Positions 34,651 through 46,862 of a DNA stretch of 64,000 nt are shown one piece after another. The notes beneath the pieces were generated by a model, which ran no database searches, was not told where the DNA came from, and was given only the letters and a program-made list of their open reading frames with translations. The DNA comes from Nymphaea colorata (lineage: Eukaryota > Streptophyta > Magnoliopsida > Nymphaeales > Nymphaeaceae), in the NCBI RefSeq assembly GCF_008831285.2, contig NC_045148.1:7011001-7075000 (forward strand). Reading direction: 5' to 3'. How positions within the stretch are numbered: position 1 is the first letter of the stretch; each line of letters starts with the position of its first letter. The translations under genes and the position numbers were made by a program.

Positions 34651-35690
34651 TCACACACACACACGCACATACACCCTTCAATGCCATGTATTTGACCGTA
34701 TGTGTGAAAGTTTGGGGCATTTAGATGGTCAGGGAAATCATCTTCCTAACTATCTCTAATATATTTTAGATGGTCCGTTAGTCCACAAAACGGGTTACGT
34801 GCACAATGCAGAGGAGTGTGTAATAACCAAAATAACCTTTCAGTTAAAAAGTGAAGCTTTTCAAGAACATAAAAAAAGTTATAAAAAAGTTAAAAGTCTT
34901 AAACGTACATTAAACTTACATTTTTTTATGAAAAATTTTCAAAATATCCCACCACCATTTTTTCCCTACCTTGTATATTTGCATAAAAGATCATGGGGAA
35001 CAAACAGGGAAGGGAGAGACTTCGGCCTTCACTCAGATTAGAAGATTATCTTGCTCCTCACTGAAAAAGAATTTTTTTGCCATTTCTTTATGTGTTTCAT
35101 GTAATGGTGCTAGTATTGTCATGAATACGAACAAGAAAAGGGAAAATTAAAACATGAATAGTCACAATGGGGACCATTCATCAAGGAAACGGACGATGGA
35201 GATTATAGATTTGCTTGGGAATATAATTTGGCGGATCATGTGATCTGGGGATCGATCACCGTGACTACTGTAAGTCGACCTGCAACATTCTGAAACCTTC
35301 TGAATTCATTGCCCTTAAACCAAAACCTTATCAGTTCTTTAATATGATATAGCGACAACGGTGGTGACAGGTTGGAGAGCGGCCACTGAAGGGATGAAAT
35401 TAATGTTTAGTCAAGAAAGAGATAAGCGAAGTAACAAAGATGTAGATGAAAAAAGTCTGGAATTGTGGCTGCCTTTGTCCGATCCGATCATTGCTTTGAT
35501 GGTCTGAAAGCTAGTTATTGCTGGGCAAGTGTATTTTCTTTCTCTTTTATGTAAGTGAATTAAATATGAAGGATCTTGCTCTCCCTCCACATGCATGTTC
35601 AGTTTCCATTATCATCAACTTGGCTACAAAAGCGTACTGACATTCAATACGCTTTCTTCTCCGGGCGTCGAGATAGTGTGATTCTCAAGG
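34651..35690. other. Upstream region of the first RING-H2 gene
   Basis: No gene recognised. (CA)n run at about 34652-34670. Confidence 0.5.
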
Positions 35691-35692
35691 GC

Positions 35693-35700
35693 TATAAATA
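35693..35700 (+). promoter_or_regulatory. TATA box of RING-H2 gene 1
   Basis: TATAAATA about 200 bp upstream of the ATG at 35900, followed by GC-poor leader sequence. This is the only good TATA motif at a plausible distance, although (TA)n runs lie nearer the ATG. Confidence 0.55.
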
Positions 35701-35899
35701 CCAAAGGGGGAGGACAGGCAGTCCATCAAAGAACGCCTTTTAGGCCATTTGAGCACTCTCTGCCACTCTCCTCCCTTTACGTTGTTGTTATAGTCAAAGA
35801 AGGCTTTCTTCTTAATATCATTCGCTCCTCAGAAGCAGAATATATTAGAGCACTTGTGCAGGCGGACGTTTTTTTTATATATAGATATATATATACGCA

Positions 35900-35990
35900 A
35901 TGTTGAGGAATCAGATGGCGTACTTCAGCCGATTCTTGGAGGTTTTCAAGGCTATCTGCTTGACGACGGCGACTTGCCTTGTTGCTCTAG

Positions 35991-36025
<35 letters not shown>

Positions 36026-39000
36026 CTCTCTCTCTCTCTAAGCAAGTTCTCTAAACAAGAACACAGGAAAAATCCTACCATTTTCATGCCGTATATTGCA
36101 TTAATTTTCTTCACAAAGTTTATGCTCTTTCTCTCTCTGACCGATGATGGTCGGGTTGGGTGGCGCATTGTAGCAACATCCTTAGTCCGAATTATGGCTG
36201 GGTAACTTATTACAGCCATGTCTTTAGTTCAAATCTTTTAACAGTCCTATTCTTAAGGCTGTTCATGAGCCAAGTTCAAGCCAAGCTGAGGCGGCTCATA
36301 CTTTGCTCGAGCAGCCTAAGACATACCTTAAACTGACTCGAGCTTGGGTCGAGATGGAGTTAGCTAACTTGAGCTCAGCTTGGCTCAAGCTTGGAGAGCT
36401 CGAACTTGGCTCAGCTAAGCTTGAGCCAAGGTTGAGCTGGAGCTTCGCTAAGCCATATATAAGAAGTTGCTTTTCAATATAAGGGGAGGGAGACATTGAG
36501 GTTTGACCATTGAACCTAAAGGAAAGTTGGGAGTTAACCGAAAGTTAATACCTAAAGAAAGGAAAGTTGGTTGTTCCATTTATTTTAGGTGCAACCTGCT
36601 TATCGTGCACGTGACTGTTGCACAGAGAACAAGGGTATCATCTCAGATTGAGTTAACAACTCAGATTAAGTTGCTGTGAAGTTCTTGGGAGTGTTGGACT
36701 GCCGACCTAGCTAGAAGGTGCAGTATGTTTATCATGCCTCATTGTATTTCCCAGACACCTAAAACCCTTCAGCAGCCCATGAACGGAAGCCAGCAACATT
36801 CCACCACTTGGGCTTCAATTCATTAGACCTGCACCACTTTTCCTAACAAAAGAAAGAGAAAATATCTCTTCTGCTTGGACCCCCATCTTGGAAAAGGCTT
36901 ATATGTGGTCCATATTTCCCGTCGAGTTGGTCCTGCTCAGTGTTGGAAACGTCTGCATGCATGGGACCTACTGGTTGACACTCTTTTTTGTATGAATAAA
37001 GTCTTAAAAACTAAGGATAACCACTATTTGTGCTTGTGTAACACACAGTTCCATTTCAGAAAGCAAAAAAAGAAAAGAAGGAAAGCTAAAAAGGTGAAAT
37101 TCCTTTCCATTCCATGAGTCAACATCAATGCCAATTGGGGATCTCTTAACTCCAATCACATGCACGAGCCTTCAGCAAGGCAGCAAATCTCCTTCATGGG
37201 ACCCAATGCTGTTAATGTTGCATCCACATAAGTGAATCGATTTTACAAATTAGAAGATCTGCATAGAATCAGCCCGTACGTCCTAATCATTTCTGGACTT
37301 TTCTTTGATAAATTGAATGACCAACTTTTTTATATTACATTTTTTTTTTCTTCCACAGCTGTCTTCTTCCTTGTATTATTGGTGCCGAGATTGAGGCTTC
37401 GTGAACCTTCCCCGATTTATTTGGGGCAGGTTCATCGAATGGTGTGGTACCGTTCCATTGGCCAAACGACCCCATAGGTGCCCGACAGCGGGGTTGCCGT
37501 GTCCTTAATCGATCATTTTAATATACCCATTCAGACCAAGTCTCATATTAGGATACAGTTCAGCAACAGTGGTGGTTTTGATGAATTAATTTAAGCATTT
37601 ATTGACAGTAAAAATGGCTTTCATATCAATGCATGTCTATAAGTAATCCAATTTAAGGCATTGACCATATTATGTTTGCTTACTTCATTAAATCATTTGA
37701 TTGGTACGCGCATCCGGTCGGTCACGAACTGACAAATTGGGATTCTGTGCATCCCATTTTTGGTTATTTTGAGAAAGTGACACAAGAAAGCCTCCCCACG
37801 TCAAATCTTTAATTTTGCATACGGTTTTCATTTATATATGTATATCCAAACACTGAACATATGGCCAAAGGTTCATTTTGCATCAAAAACTCCATAATAT
37901 TTTTTCAAGTATTGATAAACACGCGGTGCTGATTCACTTGAATGCTTTTGAATCTTTTTGTTTACGTGCAGTCGGCGCAGTTATCGGGATGGTAATGGGG
38001 GCCGTCGCCGGCCAAACGAAGGAAACGGGAGTCTTCCGTGGAGCCGGCATCGGCGCATTCGGTGGTGCTGTCCTTTCAATGGATATTTTTGAATCAGTTG
38101 TCCATGGCCAAACACTTTGCCTGGTGAGCTTCTTCTCTAACCAAAACAGACAAACACAGTATGATAGGATTGGTCATGCTAATGACCACTGAATGTTGAT
38201 GATAGTGCAGGAGGCAGTTTTGGTGAGCATGGTAAATGGGAAAGTTTTCAGGGAATGGGTCATTCCAGCCGTCGTTGATGCATATGAGCAACAGGTAACC
38301 TCTAATATCACCATGGCCGTCAAAGAAGACCGACGCAGTAGCATTAATTATGTAGTTAATATGTCCGCATGACACCACCATAGATTAACAAGTCACTACC
38401 ACGCTACCATCGTCATCCTCATTAGCATCAAAAGAAGAAAACTGTCTACTGCACACAGAAATCCTCCAGCCCTTTTGGGCCAATACCTGCTGCTTGAGTA
38501 AATGCTAGCACAATACCATGTCCGGGTTTGGTGAAAAGCATCAAACCCTACTAATGACTGGATTTTGGTTTCATTTAGTTTCATTCCATTTCATTAATCA
38601 ATGTCTGATTAAAGTGATTTATCTCTAACTCAAAGGAGGTGTTTGACTATCTCGTGCCCCAAGTTTTCAGACCCATTGAAAGATGCAGACTGCAGAGTCT
38701 ACAACATGGTTCTGCAATTCCTGGGGCACTCTAGGAATCGGGATTTAATGGCATATAACCACTAATTAATGTGAAGTTACTTTTTAATACGATTTACATA
38801 CAAGGGGATACTGGGCAAAGACTTATACATATACTGCTTGTGCTCCACAGGTCGAAGGGTTTGAATCAAGCTATGAAATGTCAATCGATATCTTCAGTTC
38901 TGGCGCTACAGGAGGACTGCTGCTCGAATCGATCCAGAAACTGAAAGTATTTGACATTTCATATGAACAGGCGCAAGAAGATAGCGGGCATCAAACGTCT

Positions 39001-39268
39001 TGTGCTATCTGTCTGCAGGTAGGGGCCTCAAGAAACTCCTAGCGGTGATAAATATTGATCTGTAGCCTTAAAAATTGAAGCTAACTGCTACTATTGGTGA
39101 TCACTAACAATAGGTCTTCTCCTTTCCTTTTCACATCAGGATTTCCAAGATGGGGATGCTGTGAGGAGATTGCCTCAATGCCGGCATATATTCCATGGAG
39201 TTTGCATCGATGGATGGCTATCAAGGCGCAGTTCTTGCCCAATGTGCAGAAAGGAAATTGTGATATAA
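35900..39268 (+). CDS. NEP1-interacting protein-like RING-H2 protein (gene 1)
   Basis: Five-exon gene: 35900-35990, 37972-38123, 38211-38294, 38851-39018 and 39140-39268, with GT-AG introns throughout, giving 207 aa. Exons 1 and 2 encode a hydrophobic, glycine-rich membrane region (ICLTTATCLVAL then VGAVIGMVMGAVAG and GAGIGAFGGAVLSM). Exon 3 gives EAVLVSMVNG...AYEQQ. Exon 4 ends in TSCAICLQ and exon 5 completes a canonical RING-H2: C-x2-C-x15-C-x-H-x2-H-x2-C-x10-C-x2-C (CRHIFHGVC, CPMCRKEIVI). All eight metal ligands are present. In Arabidopsis, NIP1/NIP2 are membrane RING-H2 proteins reported to tether the nuclear-encoded plastid RNA polymerase to thylakoids. E3 ubiquitin-ligase activity is expected from the RING. 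An in-frame ATG at codon 6 is an alternative start. Intron 1 begins with a long CT microsatellite. Confidence 0.9.
35991..36040 (+). repeat. (CT)n microsatellite at the intron 1 donor
   Basis: The donor GT (35991-35992) is followed almost at once by TCTCTCTCTCTCTCTC with one TTTT interruption, extending to about 36039. Confidence 0.9.
36250..36450. repeat. TCGAGC/CAAGCTTGAGC-rich repeat in intron 1
   Basis: AGCCAAGTTCAAGCCAAGCTGAG, CTCGAGC and GAGCTCGAACTTGGCTCAGC words. Same family as 13735-14040. It lies within intron 1 of RING-H2 gene 1. Confidence 0.5.
36451..37971 (+). other. Rest of intron 1 of RING-H2 gene 1
   Basis: Non-coding. It contains a stretch near 37375-37480 (GGTGCCGAGATTGAGGCTTC through CAAACGACCCCATAGG) that looks like a small repeat fragment. 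Branch/acceptor region ends TTTACGTGCAG at 37971. Confidence 0.5.
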
Positions 39269-40110
39269 CTATTCAGTGTTCTTAAATTGTTTTCTTTCTT
39301 TCTATATATATTTTTTTGAGAGGAACGAGGAAAGCTCACCTGTCTTTGTTCTTGAAAAATCCAAGCTGATAATTGAATTGATCACATTCTGGAGAAATCC
39401 TTTCAGCTTCAACGCAGACAATTTGATCACAACAGCAACTGTGTGAATCAATGGCTGCCAGAGTCCCAATTGCCTGCCACAGGAGTTAGAACTATTTTAC
39501 AGAGAGACCATCATATATGAAATCGCCCTTTAACAGCAGTATTTGTCGAATGCCCGCCTGTTTAAAAGATGAAAACAAACAGAGGAACCGATATGAGCTG
39601 AAATAAACCGATTCTGTCAAATCGGGCTCCGTATCGGATAATAATATAGAACGGACATTTAAAGATGATGAATTGATCACTATTATCGATATGTTATCTA
39701 TGTAAGTTCCAAAGCCATGCATGCAGCGAATCAATCGTTGGTGGGCTAGCCGACTCCTATCGTTTTATATAAAAAGGAACCCAAACAAGAGAGCATGTCA
39801 CTTGCTCCAAACGGTGTAGGGTCAAGATGGCAGGCTGATGAATTTGATTTTCATAGGTATTATTTTTCTGGGTTGCGAAAGATCGCAAACTCTACTTTTG
39901 AGCTGAATGGAATAACTATATGTTTATTCAATCTCAACGTAGCTCTAGTCGCCGTAGACAAGAGAGGATATGGGAGCTTTGACCTCTCACTTGCATAGTT
40001 GGATTTTTCCATGACACATGAAAGAAAGCACGTCACTTTCACGTAGCAGTGTAATGGAGAACAAATGGACAGGACTTTATTGTGATTTTGGATTCAGTTG
40101 TTCTCACAGG
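39269..40110. other. 3' UTR and downstream DNA of RING-H2 gene 1
   Basis: Probable 3' UTR after the TAA (39266-39268). No further gene recognised before the second foldback-like element. Confidence 0.45.
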
Positions 40111-40111
40111 G

Positions 40112-40965
40112 ATCAAGCTTTGTATGCCGTTCTGTATAGATAACCAGCGTATGTCAAATGTGGATCCTACTTTCAATATGCATACTTGCTTTAACGCCTA
40201 CACATTGCATGTGCATAATGAATATTTTTAATCATGTCGTTATCTCATACCTCTATCATTACTTCATACCTCTGTCATCTCTCATACACATTATCTCGTA
40301 CATTATGTAATTATCATACCTTTATCATTATCTTATACTCATGTCATTATCACACCCATGTCATTATCTCATACCCATTATCCCATTGGCCCTGTCATTA
40401 TCATTAATTTATAACGTCTCATCCCCATTATCTTATACCGTTGTCATTATCATACTCATTTTATTATCTTATACTCCATTTATTATCTCATACCCATAGC
40501 ATCTGTCTTTATTAGATACTTGTAACATCTGACATAATGACAACAAGTGGTATAAGATAATTACTGAAGTATGAGATAATGATGGCTATGAGATAATGAT
40601 AGGAGTATAAGTTAATGATGGCTATGAGATAATGATAGGAGTATAAGTTAATGACAATGGTATGAAACAATGGTAAAAATATGAAATAATATGTATGATA
40701 ACAACTGAGGTACGAGATAATGACATATATAAGGTACAAGATAATGACATATATATGAGATAACGCTATCAAAGAAAAAAAAATGAAGATGTCTTTTCGC
40801 ATATTTACAAGTTTTACCGTTACCGAATCCAAAATCTTCTTTTTGCCGTTTCATTTTTTGTTCACACAAAAAGTTTCTTTTTGTATTAAACATAGACATT
40901 TTTTATCATGATTAAAATGGTGCATGAAAAATTGATATACGACACAGCGTGTATAACCCACTTCG
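40112..40965. mobile_element. Foldback-like element, copy E2
   Basis: Larger copy of the element at 29895-30475. The left arm (about 40236-40500) has many degenerate TGTCATTATCTCATACCC units. The right arm (about 40530-40765) has the inverse GGTATGAGATAATGAC units, including a 36-bp near-perfect tandem duplication at 40581-40652. Conserved outer flanks are AACCAGCG...CATTGCATGTGCATAATGAAT on the left and GATTAAAATGGTGCATGAAA on the right. A transcript or single strand would fold into a long imperfect hairpin. Confidence 0.65.
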
Positions 40966-43090
40966 GTTCTCACAGCTATGGTATAGACTCAGCTGGGGGT
41001 GCGGTGTCTGTTCTACTCACAGTTCTGAAGATCTACTACAAAAGGCGCACTGCACTCTACACTGATAAATTAGAGGAGAGAAGTGAGAACCTTTTTCATT
41101 GGCGTTGTAGGAAAGAAACTTGGAGAAGATAAAAAAAAAGTACATCTAATATCAAGATGCATCCCATCAAAGATGGTCTAGAATGCAAAGTTTTCTGTTC
41201 TTCGACTCCTTTAACATTTCATGATTTCTAACACTCACATAATTTTTTACTCCAAATAAAGGAAATCACTGCCAGAGATACCTCAAGTACTCGTGGCAAC
41301 GGTTGAGAAAGATACAATATCTGTCAATATGCATATGAGCTAGGTACGAATATGCAATGACTTGTACGGTAAAATAAAAATTAAGGCAAATAAATCAATG
41401 AAGTGGTGCGGTCGATGCATGCGAACAATCAGCAGAATATTTTAGAATTGAGCCACAGATTTGCCAATTCAGTAATCGTAATTGTGAACTAATTGACCAA
41501 AGGCTTACCCCTGACCAACCTTATCCCCTCATGGATAATAAACCGTATTATCTTCTCTTTTTTTCTTTGTAGAATATCCCGACAACTCAGCCCATTTTAC
41601 TTAAAAATGCAATATTGTAAAAGAATTGCAGAAAGATACTTTTTCCGAGGCAGCAAGCATTTTCACTGGGCTCATGTTTTGCAGTCATTATTAAAAGCAT
41701 GGGGTGAATATTCTAGAATACAAAAGCATGAGCGTACAAAATTAAGCTAATTAAAAATTGGCCCCACTGGAACTTTTGCAACAAAGATCTTTCATCAATA
41801 TTTAGTGCACATACATATATATATCATCAATATTTAGTGCAAACAGTTAAACTTATATGGGCACCCACCCCACCACCCCCCCAAAACCCAACACACACAC
41901 ACATTATATATATATATATATATATTAACTTAATTACCGGGCATAAAATAATCAATGTACATTTATGACAGGAAATAAGAAAGCGAGAGAGAAGTAGGAA
42001 GGAGGTGGTCCTAGAGTCCTATATATGACAAGAAAGAAATGATTAAAAAGTGCTTGTCCCTTGTGAGACTTGAATGCATATAAAGTTGGAAATTGGGTCA
42101 CAGGCAGATTAACTCCAAAAGACCAAAGTTCATTCCACCACAAAATTAATTTTATATATATATATATATATATGTATAAACCTTTGGATTTTTTCACAAG
42201 AATTATTTAGTTCGTTTGAAACAATTAATCGTATAAACTTTTGGACTGTTTAGTTCATTTGAAACCTCCATAAAATTATTTAGTTCATTTGAAACCTCCA
42301 TAATGTTAATTGTATAAACCTTTGGACCTTTTTCACAGGAATTATCATTTGAAACAGTTAGCTAGGCAGTGAAGGATTTTTCATCTAACATTGAGCAGGC
42401 AACGGTACCCTAACTTTCTTTTATCATGTAAGCATGATGAACGCGAAGGCCAGTTATAGTGAAGAACTAAATAGATACAGCATCACTACCCATATTGCAG
42501 CATTTTATACTCAAACTTAATTTTAGCTAGACAATTTAATTTATTCTCCACATATTTCTGAACAATGTAAACGTCATGGAACTAAAAATTAACCTAACGG
42601 AGAATTTGAGAAATTAATTAAACCAAGAAAAATTAAAGCAGGCGAAAGATTATCCTGAATCAAAGCAAGAACAGTGGATAAGTCATTAATTTGTTAAGAT
42701 TAACTAGTTTGGAGCATCATATTTGGAATAGATGACGTATTTAGAATATATAACGCTATCTGCACACCCCTATGCACGATTTTTTGTGCACGAAGGTATA
42801 CAATGACAAAAATGCTTCCATTAAAGTACAAAAACAAACTTTTGAAAGGGGTATAAATGCCCACTACTTTATAAAAAAAATTAAAAATACTCCATCTCCT
42901 TCCTTTTTTGTTGCATACTTGTTGCACGCACAGTGATGTGCACACAAATATGCACGCGCCTTGTAGTGCATGGTTAGATAACATTGAAAATTCAAACAAA
43001 ATGTTACGACTCCAAGGTGTAGTAACAAATCAAGGGTCAACTTGGTTTTTCATCTGGGCTACGAGAACAAGCTCAAACTTATTGCTGCAA
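40966..43090. other. Intergenic DNA with microsatellites and small repeats
   Basis: No gene recognised. TA runs at 41907-41925 and about 42155-42172, CA run at about 41891-41902. 30-bp tandem repeat TTTAGTTCATTTGAAACCTC at about 42249-42308. Duplicated CATCAATATTTAGTGCA at about 41793 and 41825. TGTGCACG/GCACGCGC words near 42765-42962 suggest a small insertion. Confidence 0.5.
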
Positions 43091-43094
43091 TAAC

Positions 43095-43230
43095 GCATGT
43101 TGGTTAGCCCACTGGTTTCAGCACCTGGTTTTTGAGGCCCTTCTCGCTGGCCCGCTTCCATTACTCATGGCTTCCACTTTCATGGAAGGGTCACTGGTAG
43201 TCATCTTGCCTTGTTGGCTGCCTACTGTCC
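43095..43230. repeat. Dispersed TAGCCCACTGGTT repeat, copy 2
   Basis: GTTAGCCCACTGGTTTCAGCACCTGGTTTT, then GGGTCACTGGTAGTCATCTTGCC about 70 bp later, parallel to 33615-33725. Confidence 0.45.
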
Positions 43231-45164
43231 ATGCACCACGGTTTTGGATCAGACCTCTAGCCAAATGCATCACCAATTAATGTTCCTTTTCGTGTTGCCA
43301 TATTCTTGGATTGAATAGTTTGGATTTTGGCAGGTCTATGAAGGCTATCGGGCTTGAAGATAGCCCTATCTTCTGGGGATCTTTTTGATTTTTTAAGATA
43401 AAAGATTGGGCTCGGGAAGTGGTAGTTGGGAAGAAAATTTATCATGAATTTTAAGATAGTGGCTGCGTTGGGAGTTGAGTACAGTTAGGATATTGGAGTT
43501 ATACTTTATGCAATTGGAAAAGGAATTAAGCTAGATTCCGTCCTCTTTGTATTCACATTGACATGCACATGGACTTAATGAACTAGAACAGATGCCGTTA
43601 TGGGCATCATCACCATCGTTGTTACATCTCACCATGGAGGGCCACATTTCTGGAGAAGAACCCACAACGCCTCCATAATCATGCACAACTTTCTCTTGTT
43701 ATTAACTGAGCTGCATAAACTAAAGTGGAGCGAGATTGGCGAGCAATCAAATAACTCTAAAACAGTTGCTGACTTTGCTGCAGTGCCACCATGTATACAA
43801 ATGGAAATCTGATTGAATATCATATGTAAGTGACCAAAGCGGGTTTTATATATCCGTCATATTATTAGCATAATATGCATCATTTTTCCACAATGTAGTT
43901 ACCATCGCTGATGTTCTCTCTTAGATATTTCAGTTTACAATCAGCGATTTCAGAAATGTCAAGTTATCAACATGGCTCCTAAAGTAGCGCGTTACATGTG
44001 CATAATCATATGTAAGTACTTGTAACTTTCATTGCCTGCAATTCCCTTCTTCGATGCCATGGCAACATCAAAATACTTTTTCCCATGCATGTGCATGTGG
44101 TCGAAGGGGTTTGATGGGAGACCGTATCTAATTGCATGGATTTTGGTAGGTATAAAGTCTGATATCAGTGCCATTTTTGTGCACATGCACTTTCAAAGCC
44201 AGCAATTTCTGCTGTCAATACCGTGCTCTTTTAATTTCAGATGTGAATTCTCTTAATGGTGGTGTTCACACAGTCTCCCATTTTCTAGTTAAGTTGAATC
44301 TTAATTTGTGATCATTAATGTATTAATTAGCCACTACATGCTAATTTTAGGTGGTAAACATACTAGCTATTGGGCTATAAGAATCCAAACATTACTAAAG
44401 TATCGTGTAATTGAATCTTATACAGTTTTATCTTGTATTTGGCTGCCCAATTTGCCTTAACGAATTTGAGAATTTTTCATTGTTTTCTTGGAATAGAAGT
44501 TGCTTGAGCCTCCTCTGGGTTGTTCCCACCTGAATGACATCCTTTATGTTTTCCAATTTGAACAAATGAGTTTGGTTGTCATTACTAATCATTTTCGTGG
44601 ATCTTGCTTTTGCTTGCAATGGATTCTTTCCCTTTTTAGCTTGTCATAGGGTCTTCCTTTTTCTTTTATCCCACACACACATATATGATGGAGAGGGAAG
44701 GTCCTTATTTTTGGATGCCTATTGTTGTGCAAGAGGATGTAAGACCTACTTGGAACATCCAAAGGTTTTTGGTTAAAGGAGAGTGTCCAAAGTTTCATGC
44801 TTGTGTAAAATCCAAATTGATTAACACATTATAAGGATGAGAGATACTATTACTTAGAAAGTTTTGCTTTAACAGCTTGATTTGGAGAAGACCCCTTTTA
44901 GCTTTGAAACGTCTCTTCTGTGCTTTCAATACGAGGAACAAACATGAACATTGTTTATATCATTTATCTCTCTCTCTCCTTTTGTTTCCTAGTGATCAGA
45001 TGTGTTAACATCTTGAATGTATAAGCCACACTAGGGCATCTTTTATTGAGCCCCCCACATTGGGGCATTTATTGATCACAATTTTTTTTTAAAAAAAAAT
45101 AGGACTTCCTAAATTGATCCTAGTGCTACCTGGATGACACTCATTTCACACAATTCTTCTTCTT
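43231..45164. other. Intergenic DNA, no gene recognised
   Basis: Only short chance frames. ATGCATGTGCATGTGG-type words near 44085-44100. No similarity recognised. Confidence 0.45.
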
Positions 45165-45935
45165 AACATTTGATCGTTGTCTAGAATTGACTACACTTCT
45201 CATTGTTCATAGTAGCTATCAGGAATTGGCTACACTTCTTCCTTTTACTTTTGTCACGTAGTTAGATCTTCAGAATTGAGAATATGTTTCATTTTAGCTA
45301 GCTTTTGTTCTTATAATCAGTTCTCCAAAATTGGCCACAGTTTTTATTTTGAACCTTTAATGTCGGAGCCATTTTTTGGAATTGGCTACATTTTCATTTT
45401 AAATTTTGATCTCAAAGTCAGCTCTTTGGAATTAGCTACACTTTTACTTTTGATGTCAAAGTCAGGTAGGCTACGCTTCTCATTTGGTCTAGTGAACTCA
45501 TAGTCAATTTTATGGAGTTGGCCATATATCATCACTTTAAACTTTGATTTCACAGTCACTTCTTTGAAGCTGACTATGCTTTCAGTTCAACTTGTCTTAC
45601 AACTTGTCCAGAATTGGTCGAAGACTTTATTTTGACCTCTATGTCTTGTGATATGTTCTCGAGAGTGGATCACACTTTTCCATGTTTACCTTTCATAGCT
45701 AGTTTTCCAGAAATGACTACACTTTCATTTCAACACCAGTTACGACCTCTTTTCTAGAATTAGTTGCATGCTTTTATTCTAGCTGTTTTCATTATCCATT
45801 CTCATGAATTGGTTACATTCCTTTTATTTAACTCCTCTAGCAGCCCGTCCTCATGAGCTAATAGCACCCTTCTGTTTTGGCTTCTTTCTTTGCATGATCT
45901 CTTTTATGGATTGATCGCACATTGTTATGTTCTAT
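45165..45935. repeat. Degenerate tandem array, about 16 units of about 50 bp
   Basis: The core GAATTGGCTACACTTTT recurs near 45185, 45223, 45273, 45326, 45379, 45429, 45465, 45515, 45565, 45610, 45661, 45709, 45755, 45803, 45850 and 45902. Most spacings are 45-53 bp, with two near 37. Between cores, many units carry TTTTGAT.TCA.AGTCA. Units are heavily diverged, and all frames I translated contain stops. It lies on the left side of the 45-52 kb repeat-like region. Confidence 0.7.
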
Positions 45936-46862
45936 CTTTCTCATACTTCATTTGCTCTCGTATTCAAACTTTCCAACAGACCAAACCTAGTAGTTAGACA
46001 AGTGATCTTGAATACCTTTCCAAAATCCACCTTCTAGGAGACTAGGAGAGTCAACTATGAAGTTTAACCTTTCAGCCTATCCTTTCATACCTTTCACAAG
46101 GAACCTTACGTGGGAAAATTCTCGAGAGTTTGTTTTCCTTATGAGTTTTCCACCATAAGCCCCTACCAAAGGACAGTTCAAGTGGGACTCATTTCTTGTG
46201 TTGCACTTGTGAAATTATCTTGATCTTAGACAATTCTACTAGATATTCATGACTAAACAAACCTAAATTTAGATGACCCTAGGATAATTAGGGAATGTAA
46301 TGAATCCCTTAAACCTGAGTTCATCATGCTCAGATCTTGTCTTCGATCCTGCAAGTTAATTGACCAGGCCAGTTAGTCATGAGCTTCTCTATTAGGAAAG
46401 AGAAAAACATTTTCTTAACTACTGGAGGAAACCCTCATCACCAATAATCTCACTAGGAATTTGTGACCCATACAACCTATTTGCATCATAAAGGACCTAC
46501 AATGATCTTGTAGGCCATTGTGCTTCGCAAGCACCTTTTCTTCAGGGAAAATAGTGGTCCCTATTTAGGCAGTATGTCAATGAACGTTAGATGCTTTCAA
46601 AAACTTTTTCAACTTTTTTGCTTTGACAAAAAAGAAGTTTGAAGCTTTTGCAATGAATGATATAAGGAGAAGACTCTACACTTCCCTACATAAAGCATTG
46701 AGACAAATTCAATAACAATAAGAAATTCAAGATTATAATAGGCTATTAGCATTATCAATCAAGTATTTGCAAAGATATAGTAGGAGAGTTTTGAAAGGAA
46801 AGAAACAATACTCTGTGAAAGCTTGGCTGGTAGCAAAATGAGGATTGAGAGATCACATACAT
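45936..46862. other. Non-coding, retroelement-like DNA
   Basis: No coding domain recognised. It leads into the duplicated block and primer-binding-site motif that follow. Confidence 0.4.

Noticed and set aside
43600-43812. Histidine-containing 70-codon frame starting at ATGGGCATCATC
   Set aside because: Short, no similarity recognised, no neighbouring exon signals.
45165-45935. CRISPR-like appearance of regularly spaced repeats
   Set aside because: There are no exact repeats alternating with unique spacers, the units are contiguous and diverged, and the host is a plant.
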